Origin: a virus
Strand: one strand, 5' to 3'
Length of the DNA: 47,214 nucleotides
Virus record (IMG/VR): IMGVR_UViG_3300046517_000659
Span: 1-47,214 of that record
Below the pieces are notes generated by a model. That model did no database searches. It was not told where the DNA came from and worked only from the letters and a program-made list of their open reading frames with translations. The translations under genes and the position numbers were made by a program. How positions within the stretch are numbered: position 1 is the stretch's first letter; every line of letters starts with the position of its first letter. This document shows, one piece after another, positions 8,182 through 16,946 of this stretch.

Positions 8182-8423
8182 AACGCTTCGCGCCTGTAGT
8201 CGGTCTGTTCGCTCTGTTCTGTCTGCAACTCCCCAACCTCGGCTCGCTAAATCATTTGCTGCAATCCGTCGAGGAACATCAGCTCGGACTGCCGCATGAG
8301 ATCATTACTTCCGATGGCAATGGCGGCTATGTCCTGTTCTTTCGAGCCGACCTCACGCAGCAGGTCATTCAAAATTTCCTCTACAATAATCAACCCGATG
8401 CCTCTTTCTGTCCGGCGTCCTAG
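8178..8423 (+). CDS. Small exported protein in the plus-strand cassette
   Basis: 81 residues. The start overlaps the stop of the zinc-ribbon gene (ATGA), with AAGGAG upstream. The N-terminus (MKRFAPVVGLFALFCLQLP) looks like a signal peptide, starting like the exported fibre-like proteins on the other strand (MKRFALLL at 12564). The rest (HEIITSDGNGGYVLFFRADL) is unrecognised. The 3' end overlaps the convergent gene by 4 bases. Its role with the zinc ribbon is unknown. Confidence 0.5.
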   Translation: MKRFAPVVGLFALFCLQLPNLGSLNHLLQSVEEHQLGLPHEIITSDGNGGYVLFFRADLTQQVIQNFLYNNQPDASFCPAS

Positions 8424-11065
8424 GGGCTCATCCTCGTGGCGACCAGCGACGACCCGGCCTTGACCGCCGTCGCTGTACCGTCCGAGGTATTCTGCGCCCA
8501 TTGTAATTGCACCGTTCCGGGCGTTACTCCGTTGATTACTTGCCCGATGAGTTTCGACATATAAGCCGTAACGCTACCGCCGCCTGTAGCTAATGTGAGA
8601 CTTGTGCCGGATACGGTCTGCGGCGCTGTCCCGCTCACAGCCACCCATTGCAGCGTACAACCGGCGGGTACGGTAAATGCCGCCTTAACCCCCGAAGCGG
8701 CCCCACCATCGAACGTCGAATAGATGTCTATTTCAAACTGCCACACTTCACTCGCAGCAACGGGGAATGAGAGCGCCGTATCGTTGACGAGCGTCGTGCT
8801 CGACGCAACGGTCTGATCGGTGGGCTTGTAAACGCGCAGTAGTGGCGCCGTCCCTATCCAACTAAGGTTGCCGCTACCATCATTGACCAACGTAGTTTCG
8901 GCGCCACCCGAAGCTGTAGGGAGTACGAGGTCCGCTGGACTACCCGCAGCAGCAGCTACCTTGATCGCAGCCGACCCGCTGGTCGATCCATTCATGGTCA
9001 ACTTACCGCCGGTAGCAGCCGCCGTGCCGCTCGTCAGAGTTCCCGCTACCGCGAGGTTGCCCGCCACGCCACCCGTGAGAGTGGTTGCGCCGGTGACGCC
9101 CAGCGTGCCGGTGACGGTCGCGTTACCCGCGACACTCTGGTTGCCGCTGACTACGTTGTTCCCGCCGACATTGAACGCGCCTGTGGTATTGACGGTCGGT
9201 GGCACAGCCCCTGGAGCCGCCATCGAGTTATCCGTGAATGTGAGCACGCCAGCGCTCACGGTTCCAACCAACCCCAGCGAGCCGCCGATGCGCCCATAGA
9301 TGTTGAAGCCGCCATGACACTGAGACTCCGCACTCCATGTGACTGTGTTGAAGTGCGTTCCGTCCAGCGTTGCGGCATTGACCGAAGTAGAGCCACTGCT
9401 TGCCAGCGTCTCCGTCGAGTTATCGCCGAGGCAAGAAACTTTATAGGTGTACGTCGTCGCACAAGTGCCAGAGCAGGTCGCCGACACGCCCACGCCGCTT
9501 GGCGCGGTTAATTGCGTCGAGTTGAGCGTGTTGATGTTGATGCCGGAGTAATTATTGAAGTTGGCCGTAGCCGTCAGCGGAAAAGTCGCAACCCCGGCAA
9601 ACGTAGTAGCCGTCCCCGATAATTGAGTCCCGTTTGTCGCGACGAACTGCCAGATGTTATGAGCGTTTGCTGCCGTGCTCGGCATAGCGGGCTGGCTTCC
9701 GGCTCCCGGCCACGCCAGCGACCATCCAGCCGGAACGGTAAAGGTCGGCGACCAGCCGCCCGTCCCATTTTCGGTGATGTCGATTAAAAAGCTCGCGCCA
9801 CTGGCGAAGTTCGTAAGGGCGACGGTCGCATTGCCCGTCAGAATTACTTGCTGGACGTTCCCGTTGACGCCGATATTGACGGTGGCCGTCGTGCTTTGCG
9901 TCTGCGAGAACGCAGCCGGTGCGGTAATGGTCGATGTCCCGATAGTTCCCGGCGGCGGATTCGTTACCGTCACGCCCGCGAACAGGGGTCCCGCCGTAGC
10001 GACTGCGCTTACCACTTCCGGCGGGTCCGTCTGCGACAGCATGATCGCAGTCAGGTCGCAGGTCGTGGAAAAAGGGATTACCAGCGGAATCGTCGGGCCG
10101 AACCCGACGCTGAGATTGACGTGGGCGCCCTGCTGCACCTGGCAGCCTGAAAGGATGGTTCCCGTGTTGTCGGTGTGGCAGACCAGCTTGGACGGCGCGA
10201 TCGGTAGCACACTCCCCCCTCCTGGTACTTGCAGCGCGGTCGTGGTGAAGGTCAGGTCGGCGTTTTTGAACGCCTGCGCCGTCGCCGGATTGAGCGACGC
10301 AATCTGATTCGAGAAAGCGCAATAGCTATTCGTTATCGGGGTAGGATTACCGCCCGTGAGCGTGACCGCCTGCGCATCGGTGAGCTGGGTTCCGTTCCAC
10401 CACGCCGTTGCGTAGAGGGTACCGTTGAAATTCTGGTAGCTCGGGCTGAGTTGCCAGCCCGCCGTATTGATGCCGCCGAAGAACCAGTAGCCATTGACGT
10501 AGTTCGCCAACGTCAACGTCCGCGAGGCGACCAGCGAGCCATCGACGTAGAGCTTCATGCCCGCTGCGCCAACGCTCACCACCGCCTTGTGCTCGTTGCC
10601 GTCCGCGTAAGGTAACGGCGACTGGAGCACTTGCTGCGTCGAGAAGTTGTTGACGCCGAAGGTCAGCTTGCCGTGGTTATCGAGAAAGAGAACGTAGTAG
10701 GGCGAAGCCGACAGTGATGAGGCCGTCGCGAGTTGCGCGATGCCGCCCGACGTGCCCGCGAAGTCCCAGTACATCGTCATCGGCTGCGGGTTGCTGTAGT
10801 TGGTCGGCGTCGTGATATTGCAGCCCAGCGCCGTATTATTGCAGGCGATTCCGCCGTTCTGGTTTAAAGTATAGCTGCCCGAAATCGTTCCACTGTTGGA
10901 ATCAATGGTGTCGGAAATCAGCGTGCCGACCGTCTCCTGCATGGGATAGCAGGAGGTTGCGGCGGGCGACGTGCCGGTTACGGCGCTCGGGCAGGTGAGG
11001 GCCAAAGCGCCCCGCGCGCTCATCATCCACAGCAACGCCACCACCACAGCAGCGAGTCGTTTCAC
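8420..11065 (-). CDS. Very large exported LamG-containing fibre or adhesin protein
   Basis: 881 residues, GTG start overlapping the upstream stop (GTGA) behind GGAGG. A signal peptide (VKRLAAVVVALLWMMSARG, cleavage near ALA-L) leads to a LamG domain at about 75-240, with characteristic parts: MTMYWDFAGTSGG, GNEHKAVVSVG, MKLYVDGSLVASR, YWFFGG. A middle Ig-like or beta-sandwich region follows, then phage-fibre repeats built on TVTGTLGVTGATTLTGG (around 670-700) that resemble beta-helical fibre shafts, and a C-terminal beta domain. LamG domains bind carbohydrates; the fibre repeats point to a trimeric tail fibre. Its combination with a signal peptide is unusual. Confidence 0.65.
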   Translation of the reverse strand: MKRLAAVVVALLWMMSARGALALTCPSAVTGTSPAATSCYPMQETVGTLISDTIDSNSGTISGSYTLNQNGGIACNNTALGCNITTPTNYSNPQPMTMYWDFAGTSGGIAQLATASSLSASPYYVLFLDNHGKLTFGVNNFSTQQVLQSPLPYADGNEHKAVVSVGAAGMKLYVDGSLVASRTLTLANYVNGYWFFGGINTAGWQLSPSYQNFNGTLYATAWWNGTQLTDAQAVTLTGGNPTPITNSYCAFSNQIASLNPATAQAFKNADLTFTTTALQVPGGGSVLPIAPSKLVCHTDNTGTILSGCQVQQGAHVNLSVGFGPTIPLVIPFSTTCDLTAIMLSQTDPPEVVSAVATAGPLFAGVTVTNPPPGTIGTSTITAPAAFSQTQSTTATVNIGVNGNVQQVILTGNATVALTNFASGASFLIDITENGTGGWSPTFTVPAGWSLAWPGAGSQPAMPSTAANAHNIWQFVATNGTQLSGTATTFAGVATFPLTATANFNNYSGININTLNSTQLTAPSGVGVSATCSGTCATTYTYKVSCLGDNSTETLASSGSTSVNAATLDGTHFNTVTWSAESQCHGGFNIYGRIGGSLGLVGTVSAGVLTFTDNSMAAPGAVPPTVNTTGAFNVGGNNVVSGNQSVAGNATVTGTLGVTGATTLTGGVAGNLAVAGTLTSGTAAATGGKLTMNGSTSGSAAIKVAAAAGSPADLVLPTASGGAETTLVNDGSGNLSWIGTAPLLRVYKPTDQTVASSTTLVNDTALSFPVAASEVWQFEIDIYSTFDGGAASGVKAAFTVPAGCTLQWVAVSGTAPQTVSGTSLTLATGGGSVTAYMSKLIGQVINGVTPGTVQLQWAQNTSDGTATAVKAGSSLVATRMSP

Positions 11066-11697
11066 GAATGAGCCTCCATCGAACACTTGGCCTCTAACGC
11101 GGTCGGCGTGCCATTCGGTGTGGACGTATAATTAAGGATGTCGTTGGCCGAAATGCTTACGGTGGCGGAGCTGGTACACGTAGAAATCGCCGCCGTGATA
11201 GTACACGTCAGGGCAGATGAGGAATTGTTCACTTGAAGCGCAAGGACGTAGTTTGTTCCGCCCGCGACCGTGACGGTGCCGCCGGAAGTCATCAAGGTGC
11301 AACGAAGATTAGTCGCGGTATAAGCTCCAGATGAAACAGTCTGAACGTTACCGACGGTCCCCGACGATGCCGCCGGTGAAAATCCATTAACGGCAAAGAA
11401 CGATGCCGCCGAGGTCGAGAGCGTGGCATTGGACCCCCCTAGCCATACCCACGAGATATTAGGCCCAGTCGGTCCTGTAGGGCCTGTAGGTCCGGTCGGA
11501 CCAGTGGCTCCGGTCGGACCCGTCGGGCCTGTGGCGCCCCCAGGCCCCGCCGTGCCCACGCCGCCTCCGCCGCCTACGAATGCCCACGCTGGCAGTTGCA
11601 CAAAGGATGCAGCGGCCATTACAAATGCGGCAAAGAGAACGCCGATGACAATGCCCTTCGCGCCCTTTCGCGTCTGTTGTCTTTGCTGACGTTCCAT
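11062..11697 (-). CDS. Exported collagen-like protein (short)
   Basis: 211 residues. A basic start (RQQRQQTRKGAKG) and hydrophobic helix ending AWA form an anchor or signal peptide. Next come a glycine run and about 12 Gly-X-Y triplets, mainly GPT and GAT (residues about 48-80), then a C-terminal beta-rich domain with paired cysteines. Gly-X-Y segments in phage proteins form triple helices that trimerise fibres. The stop of the upstream gene is directly followed by this ATG (TAAATG). A second, much longer collagen-like protein lies at 21255-22403. Confidence 0.6.
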   Translation of the reverse strand: MERQQRQQTRKGAKGIVIGVLFAAFVMAAASFVQLPAWAFVGGGGGVGTAGPGGATGPTGPTGATGPTGPTGPTGPTGPNISWVWLGGSNATLSTSAASFFAVNGFSPAASSGTVGNVQTVSSGAYTATNLRCTLMTSGGTVTVAGGTNYVLALQVNNSSSALTCTITAAISTCTSSATVSISANDILNYTSTPNGTPTALEAKCSMEAHS

Positions 11698-12564
11698 TTA
11701 TAGACCCGTCTGCAACCAGTTCGTCCCGTTGCAATAAATTTGACAGTGAGTCGATCCGCTGCTCGTCGCCGTGGCGCCGGCAGAGCAAGCTCCAGTGCTA
11801 TTCGTTTCCGTTGCCGAGCGTCCTTCCGCAGCACTGTTGCAGGTGCCGAAGGTTGCGAGCACCGCAGGAGAACTTCCGACACCGAGAGTCGTTACGACAA
11901 CCGCGCCAGTGATCGCGCCGTCCTTGGAAACTGTCGCTTTGTTTGCCCCGTTGACCTTCAGGTCCATCAAATCGACCGAGGTTCCCGAAGGCGCATTCGC
12001 CACAATCTCGACGGTTGCGGTATCGGTTGGCGACGAAAACAGTTCGCCCTTTTGCGAGATAGCCGCCTGCGTGATGCTGTTGTCTTGGCAAACGAAGCAG
12101 TTGCCCGCGGTGTCCGTGCTCGGGATGTTGGCGAAGAAGGCGTCGTTCGTCGTGTCAATGGGAATCGCGGCGAGAGATGCGACCTGCGATGAGTTATGCG
12201 ATGAGTCGGCGCCCCCGGGTACGGCGAACAATGTCTGATTGGCGCTGTTCTTTACGGCGATGGAGTTTCCGGTCGTGGACGCGGGCATCGTGATGTCGAG
12301 CGCATCGTGGCTGGTGCTCACCGGCGCGATCGTAACGGTATCCGAGAAGGTTCCGCCGCCAGTATTGGGCGTCGCAACAAACGCCGACCCGCTCCAGTAA
12401 TACAGCCCGTGCGCGGTCGTATCAAAGCACCACTGGACCGACCCGAAATGCGGCGAATGGGCGCAATCTAGAGACTGCATGGCAAAGGTAATTGCACCTT
12501 GAGCCCGCGCAAGAGCGGGTGCGGCCAAGGTGAGGAGACTCAATAAAAGGGCGAAGCGCTTCAT
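11698..12564 (-). CDS. Exported fibre-like protein with C-terminal Cys domain
   Basis: 288 residues. Signal peptide MKRFALLLSLLTLAAPALA, cleavage ARA-Q. The N-terminal third (CFDTTAHGLYYWSGSAF) resembles the neighbouring protein at 12565-13359 (CFDTVLNTFNVWNGTTF), so the two are related. The end (FGTCNSAAEGR, then HCQIYCNGTNWLQ) matches a short phage fibre tip often seen in tail proteins. It is probably a surface fibre or adhesin subunit. Confidence 0.6.
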   Translation of the reverse strand: MKRFALLLSLLTLAAPALARAQGAITFAMQSLDCAHSPHFGSVQWCFDTTAHGLYYWSGSAFVATPNTGGGTFSDTVTIAPVSTSHDALDITMPASTTGNSIAVKNSANQTLFAVPGGADSSHNSSQVASLAAIPIDTTNDAFFANIPSTDTAGNCFVCQDNSITQAAISQKGELFSSPTDTATVEIVANAPSGTSVDLMDLKVNGANKATVSKDGAITGAVVVTTLGVGSSPAVLATFGTCNSAAEGRSATETNSTGACSAGATATSSGSTHCQIYCNGTNWLQTGL

Positions 12565-13359
12565 TCACTTCCCTACGCAGATAACACCGAAGCTGTCGGT
12601 GCCTGCGGTGGTCACGACGATGCTCGTAGTTCCCGGCGATGACACTGCGCAGCCATGAGCCGCCGTCGAGATGTTCGAGCAGACGCACACCGGAGCCGCC
12701 GCGAATGCCGTCCCGAAGGTCACAGTCGCGGGGCTGGTCGCGCCCGTCGCGATGAACGCTGAATCAGTTCCGCCAGCCGTTATCGAGCCAGTGCCGATGG
12801 TCGGAGGCGTGCCCGCGCCAATCGGATTCGAGATGTGACCGCCCGCACTCGCGTTGATGGCTTTGTCGCCAGTGCTCGATGCGGTGACGCTCGTGACCGT
12901 CGGAGTGGCTGAGTAGGCTGGGACCGTTGCCGTGCCGCCCGAAGTCAGCACAGAGCCGGTCGCCACGTCCGCGAGGTCCGCTTGCTGGCCCGTGCCGTTG
13001 GAATAGGTCACGAGAGCGCCCTGCACCGGAACCGTCGATTTCAGGGTCAGCGTATAGGCGGTCGGAGCCGAACCGGACGAAATGTTGATGTGCCCCGACG
13101 CGGTGCCGTTCAACTGAAGCGGCGACGTGAAGGTTCCAGTGCCGTTCGAGATAACCGAGAAGGTCGTCCCATTCCAAACGTTGAAGGTGTTGAGCACGGT
13201 ATCGAAGCACAGATACGCGCTGCCGTAATCCGGCGAGCCGATACAGGCGTTCGAGAACATCATCGGCCCTTGCGGGCCGGGGTTCTGTGCGCGACTGATC
13301 GAGGGCAGAAACAGGGCCAGCGCCACCGTCAGCAGAATCAGGTTGAAATATCGTTTCAT
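12565..13359 (-). CDS. Exported fibre-like protein, paralogue of its neighbour
   Basis: 264 residues. Signal peptide MKRYFNLILLTVALALFLP, cleavage SRA-Q. A shared N-terminal module (CFDT..NxFNVWNGTTFSV) is followed by Thr/Ser/Gly-rich beta repeats and a C-terminal domain with CVCSN and a cysteine near the end, as in phage fibre tips (FGTAFAAAPVCVCS is typical of such tips). An AAGGAGA site lies upstream of the ATG. Confidence 0.6.
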   Translation of the reverse strand: MKRYFNLILLTVALALFLPSISRAQNPGPQGPMMFSNACIGSPDYGSAYLCFDTVLNTFNVWNGTTFSVISNGTGTFTSPLQLNGTASGHINISSGSAPTAYTLTLKSTVPVQGALVTYSNGTGQQADLADVATGSVLTSGGTATVPAYSATPTVTSVTASSTGDKAINASAGGHISNPIGAGTPPTIGTGSITAGGTDSAFIATGATSPATVTFGTAFAAAPVCVCSNISTAAHGCAVSSPGTTSIVVTTAGTDSFGVICVGK

Positions 13360-13378
13360 TGGAATCTCCTTGCTGTGA

Positions 13379-13774
13379 TTAGCGTGAACACCAGTCCACG
13401 ACGGTTGACGTGCTGCCGCTCAACAAAACTGCCGCCCAACCCTGCCCCATCGCATCGAGACAGGTCGGAGCCGGACAAGTAACCGCGTCGGGAAGGTAGC
13501 TCCCCGAGGGAATCTCCATCGCCGCCGCAGGGCTAGGAACCGCCGTCGGAACTGTTCCCGTGTACGGGAAGATGAGCACGGGGTCCGCCGCTGGCGTCGA
13601 ACGTACATGCGCAATCCACGTTGTCATGCGCCCCGGCGTTGCGACCGCCACCGGTGACGAGGAGGAACTAATCGTCGTACTCAGGCAGGTGTAGGTGTTG
13701 TTGGTCTGCGCCCACACCACGCCGACGTACCCCAGCACCAACGCCACGGGGAGAAATCTAAGCCACTTCTTCAT
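13379..13774 (-). CDS. Small exported protein
   Basis: 131 residues from the ATG at 13774, which overlaps the stop of the ejection-protein gene (ATGA). Signal peptide MKKWLRFLPVALVLGYVGV, cleavage VWA-Q. The mature part has cysteines (TYTCLS, VTCPAPTCLDA, DWCSR) that probably pair as disulfides. The in-frame upstream extension lies inside the neighbour and is ignored. The function is unknown; it heads the run of exported fibre-like proteins. Confidence 0.55.
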   Translation of the reverse strand: MKKWLRFLPVALVLGYVGVVWAQTNNTYTCLSTTISSSSSPVAVATPGRMTTWIAHVRSTPAADPVLIFPYTGTVPTAVPSPAAAMEIPSGSYLPDAVTCPAPTCLDAMGQGWAAVLLSGSTSTVVDWCSR

Positions 13775-16533
13775 GGTTGAGCCTCTTGCTCCTTGTCGTC
13801 CTGTTCCTTCATTCGTCGCATTGCGACTGCCGTAGCGACTCGCGCCATTCGTGCTCCGAAGCGCCCCGCATTGAGCGTGTTCGGTGCCATTTCGATCGCG
13901 TGCCAATATTGCGCCGCCGCCTCTGGCGTACTGAGTGCTGGTCGGAGCATTGTGCGAATCTTGTTTGCCCCCATCATGCCGAGAATCATTCCCGAGATTG
14001 CGCCTTGATAGCCGAGCCCCATGCTATGACCACCGGCGGCGCCCGCCGCCATGCCGCCGATCATCATCGGCAGGTGCCACGCAAAGAGCCGTCGCTTGAG
14101 CATCCCCACGGTCGGATCATTGGCGGACTGCATTAGCTGCTGAACTGCGGCGTCTTCGCGGACCTTATTGATGTCCAGTCCTTTCTCGATCTGCTTCGCC
14201 TCGCGCACAGCGTTGAATGCTTGCTTTGCGGGCACCTGTTGCGCCTGTTGGTAGAGTTGCTGCGCCTGTTGCTCGTTGATCGGAAATTCCTGTTCGACGA
14301 TACGTGCGGCTTCCGTCGGGTCTTTGGCGGCGAGAATCTTGGCGAGTTTACTGCGCCCCATCGGCCCGAGCCTTTCCGCCAACTTAATGCCCGCTTTGCG
14401 CACGTCGGCGGCGTGCTCTTCGGTGATGGTCTGCAATTCGCGCTGAAAGCCCATCTGCGAAATGCGGCGCATATCGGGGCTCTGCGCTCGCGCGGCTTCC
14501 CACGCCAACGCCTTCGGCGTCGATTCCGTCCACGGCTTAAGGTTGGCGTAGGGCGTATCGCCAAATAGTTCCTTCATGACCGACGGATTCACCTTTTTGC
14601 CGAGCACCATCGGAGACATCCGCTTCGAGTAAACGTAATCCGCGAATAACTGCTTCAGGCTGTCTTTTTCGTCGGGCGTTGCGCCCCTAATAATGCTGAG
14701 GCCGCGTTTAGGATTCTCGAATAGCGATTTGCCGTAGTCGGCGGGATTGCCTGCCGTGGCGACGCTGCGCCGAAACGCCGAATTGAATAGCGCCTTGTGC
14801 GTGCCCCATTGCTCACGGAGTTCCTTCGGAATCTCTACGCCGGAATCCATCAAGGTCTGGTCGATGGCGTCGCGCAGTTGCAGGGCGACTACCTGGTTGT
14901 GATCGGTCTGCGAGGCCGCGAGCTTGGTCGCTTCAGTGCGCCAGCCGAGCAGCTTGCCAATAGTCGGCAAATCTTCATTGCCCGCCAAGGCCATCGACAC
15001 GAGTTGGTGATTCGTCTCAGACTTAATAGATTTGCTCGGATTCGCCCGCACCCAAGCGTCAAAGAGTTTGGTATATCGCGCCTGCGAGAGCTTCTCGCCT
15101 TCACCCGCCATTATGTCAGCGTATTGCGCTTGGGTAGCTTCCGCTGTCTGCGGCTTTGGGAATTGCTCCAACAGGTCGCGAATCGGCTTCGATACCGACT
15201 TACCGCGCTCCGACAGCCACTCGTGCTCACTCGCAATCGTCTTGGCGAGCGGGTCGAGATTTTCGACGGGATTGTTCAGCTTGCCTTCGGTCGCTACCTC
15301 GAATTGTTTGCCAAGGTCCTCGCCGATGCGATTGACCGGCCCGAACACGACGTTGCGCATATTGGCGCGATGCAAGGCGTAATCTTCGGGCGTCATTTCC
15401 AAGACGGACTGACTCTCCGCTGGCGTGCGCCCGAGGAATTTGCCCATCGCCGCTTGCGATGCAGCGGGTGCCTGCGCTTCTAGCGCCTTCCCTTTCTGTG
15501 CGATGGATTCATCGCGAATGTTCTGAACTTCCTTCACGCCCTTTTCGTAGGCGCCCTGCATTTTGTCGGCCTTCGCACGTTCGGCCTTACTCACATCACC
15601 GCCGAACTCGTAAATGTCCTTCGGTGCGCCTTCGAGCGCTTTGGTCTCGGCAGTATCGGCCGCTGTGCGCGCGGCCTGCTCTTGAGCGGCAGGCAACGAA
15701 CGAAGATTCGCTGCCGAACTCCCAAGGCGTGATTCGAGTCCGCCAACTACCATCGGAGCCGCAAAGCCCGCGACGGCGCCGATGATGGGCGCTGCCGCCT
15801 TGACCGTCGGATTGTCGGACTGGGCCGCCTTCTCAGTTGCGTAATTGCCCGCCTTTTCTGCCGTCCAGCCGTAGAGGTATTGTTCGGCAGTGCCAATTCC
15901 GGCGTTCAGAATGCGCCCTGCTGCCGTTTTAGGGACGAACCCGATGCCGGAACCCAGTCCCGCAGTCATCACGCCTATAGTGGCGTTTTCGACCATCGGG
16001 TCGGACATATCCGTACCACCGCCTTCAACGGCTTTGCGCTGCGCTTCAATCTTCGACGGGTCGGTTCCTCGCGCGGGGAAGTTTACGTTGCGCGGCTTGG
16101 CGAGCGTTCCCGCAGGCTGCGGCTTTTCGTCCACAACCTTCGCGTCTTTCCAGAAGTCGCCGCCACCTTCTACGGTCGCGCCACCCCAGAAGCTATTTGA
16201 TGCGTCCGCCATTACCTTCGGAACGTAATCCCTTGTTTCCTTCGGCCATGCGCGAGGATTGTCGCCAACGCGATCAATGTTCCCCGGCCCCCAGTTATAC
16301 GCGGCGAGCGCAAGGCGATGATTACCGTCGTACTTCTTGAGCAAGTCGTTGAAGTAGCGCGTTCCGACATCACGATTAACGGCGGGGTCGGAAAGCTGCG
16401 ACGGATCGACGCCATAATCCTTGGCGGTCTCAGGCATGATTTGCATGAGTCCGCGCGCACCCTTGGGCGACGTTGCGCTTGTGTCGCCCGCGGATTCGTT
16501 CTGGATAATCGCATCGACAAATGGATCGCTCAT
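13771..16533 (-). CDS. Internal virion/ejection protein with lytic transglycosylase domain
   Basis: 920 residues. The N-terminal 110 residues form a soluble lytic transglycosylase domain: catalytic Glu13 in NESAG, GLMQIMPETA at 28-37, and AYNWG at 78-82. The rest is mostly charged helix with an Ala/Gly-rich, membrane-compatible patch near the C-terminus (GMAAGAAGGHSMG). Large podovirus ejection proteins have this architecture (T7 gp16-like): the enzyme opens peptidoglycan while the rest helps span the envelope during DNA entry. It lies next to two other probable internal proteins. The ATGA overlap with the next gene suggests coupled synthesis. Confidence 0.85.
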   Translation of the reverse strand: MSDPFVDAIIQNESAGDTSATSPKGARGLMQIMPETAKDYGVDPSQLSDPAVNRDVGTRYFNDLLKKYDGNHRLALAAYNWGPGNIDRVGDNPRAWPKETRDYVPKVMADASNSFWGGATVEGGGDFWKDAKVVDEKPQPAGTLAKPRNVNFPARGTDPSKIEAQRKAVEGGGTDMSDPMVENATIGVMTAGLGSGIGFVPKTAAGRILNAGIGTAEQYLYGWTAEKAGNYATEKAAQSDNPTVKAAAPIIGAVAGFAAPMVVGGLESRLGSSAANLRSLPAAQEQAARTAADTAETKALEGAPKDIYEFGGDVSKAERAKADKMQGAYEKGVKEVQNIRDESIAQKGKALEAQAPAASQAAMGKFLGRTPAESQSVLEMTPEDYALHRANMRNVVFGPVNRIGEDLGKQFEVATEGKLNNPVENLDPLAKTIASEHEWLSERGKSVSKPIRDLLEQFPKPQTAEATQAQYADIMAGEGEKLSQARYTKLFDAWVRANPSKSIKSETNHQLVSMALAGNEDLPTIGKLLGWRTEATKLAASQTDHNQVVALQLRDAIDQTLMDSGVEIPKELREQWGTHKALFNSAFRRSVATAGNPADYGKSLFENPKRGLSIIRGATPDEKDSLKQLFADYVYSKRMSPMVLGKKVNPSVMKELFGDTPYANLKPWTESTPKALAWEAARAQSPDMRRISQMGFQRELQTITEEHAADVRKAGIKLAERLGPMGRSKLAKILAAKDPTEAARIVEQEFPINEQQAQQLYQQAQQVPAKQAFNAVREAKQIEKGLDINKVREDAAVQQLMQSANDPTVGMLKRRLFAWHLPMMIGGMAAGAAGGHSMGLGYQGAISGMILGMMGANKIRTMLRPALSTPEAAAQYWHAIEMAPNTLNAGRFGARMARVATAVAMRRMKEQDDKEQEAQP

Positions 16534-16946
16534 TTCTCGAAGTATGCCTTCTTCCCCGGATGCGTGCTCATAAAGTGCGGAATGCGATTCGCGAGCAAAT
16601 ATCTCTTAAACGCATCCACGGCTTGATCAACGCTCATCCCCTTGGCCCGCAATCCCTTCACGTATTGAATCGCCGTCGGAGGCCACGAGTCGCCCTCTGA
16701 CGTTCCTGACTTGCCACTGAACAAGGCTCGAATATCGCCGCGCTGGGTATCGCGCGGAATATCGACCCACGGCGTAGCCGTCTTTGGATCGATGTAAGCT
16801 CCTCCTTCAGTTGGATTCTCCACTAGCGTCTTGCCGTCTTTGCTATGCACTTCGTAATCGAAACGATCCTTGAAGCGGTCAAAGACTCCCTCCGGCAGAA
16901 CCAGCCGAAGGGCCTCCTTCCAACGGTTTCGCGTTCCCCTTATCAT
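16530..16946 (-). CDS. Putative internal virion protein, overlapping its neighbour
   Basis: Up to 138 residues. The C-terminal part (about 85-138) is helical and charged. It overlaps the 3' end of the upstream gene by 68 bases in another frame if the ATG at 16946 is used. No ribosome site precedes that ATG, but a strong GGAAGGAGG lies further inside, so initiation may be at a later non-ATG codon. Its stop overlaps the transglycosylase start (ATGA). It is probably a small member of the ejection-protein group; no family is recognised. Confidence 0.5.
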   Translation of the reverse strand: MIRGTRNRWKEALRLVLPEGVFDRFKDRFDYEVHSKDGKTLVENPTEGGAYIDPKTATPWVDIPRDTQRGDIRALFSGKSGTSEGDSWPPTAIQYVKGLRAKGMSVDQAVDAFKRYLLANRIPHFMSTHPGKKAYFEK

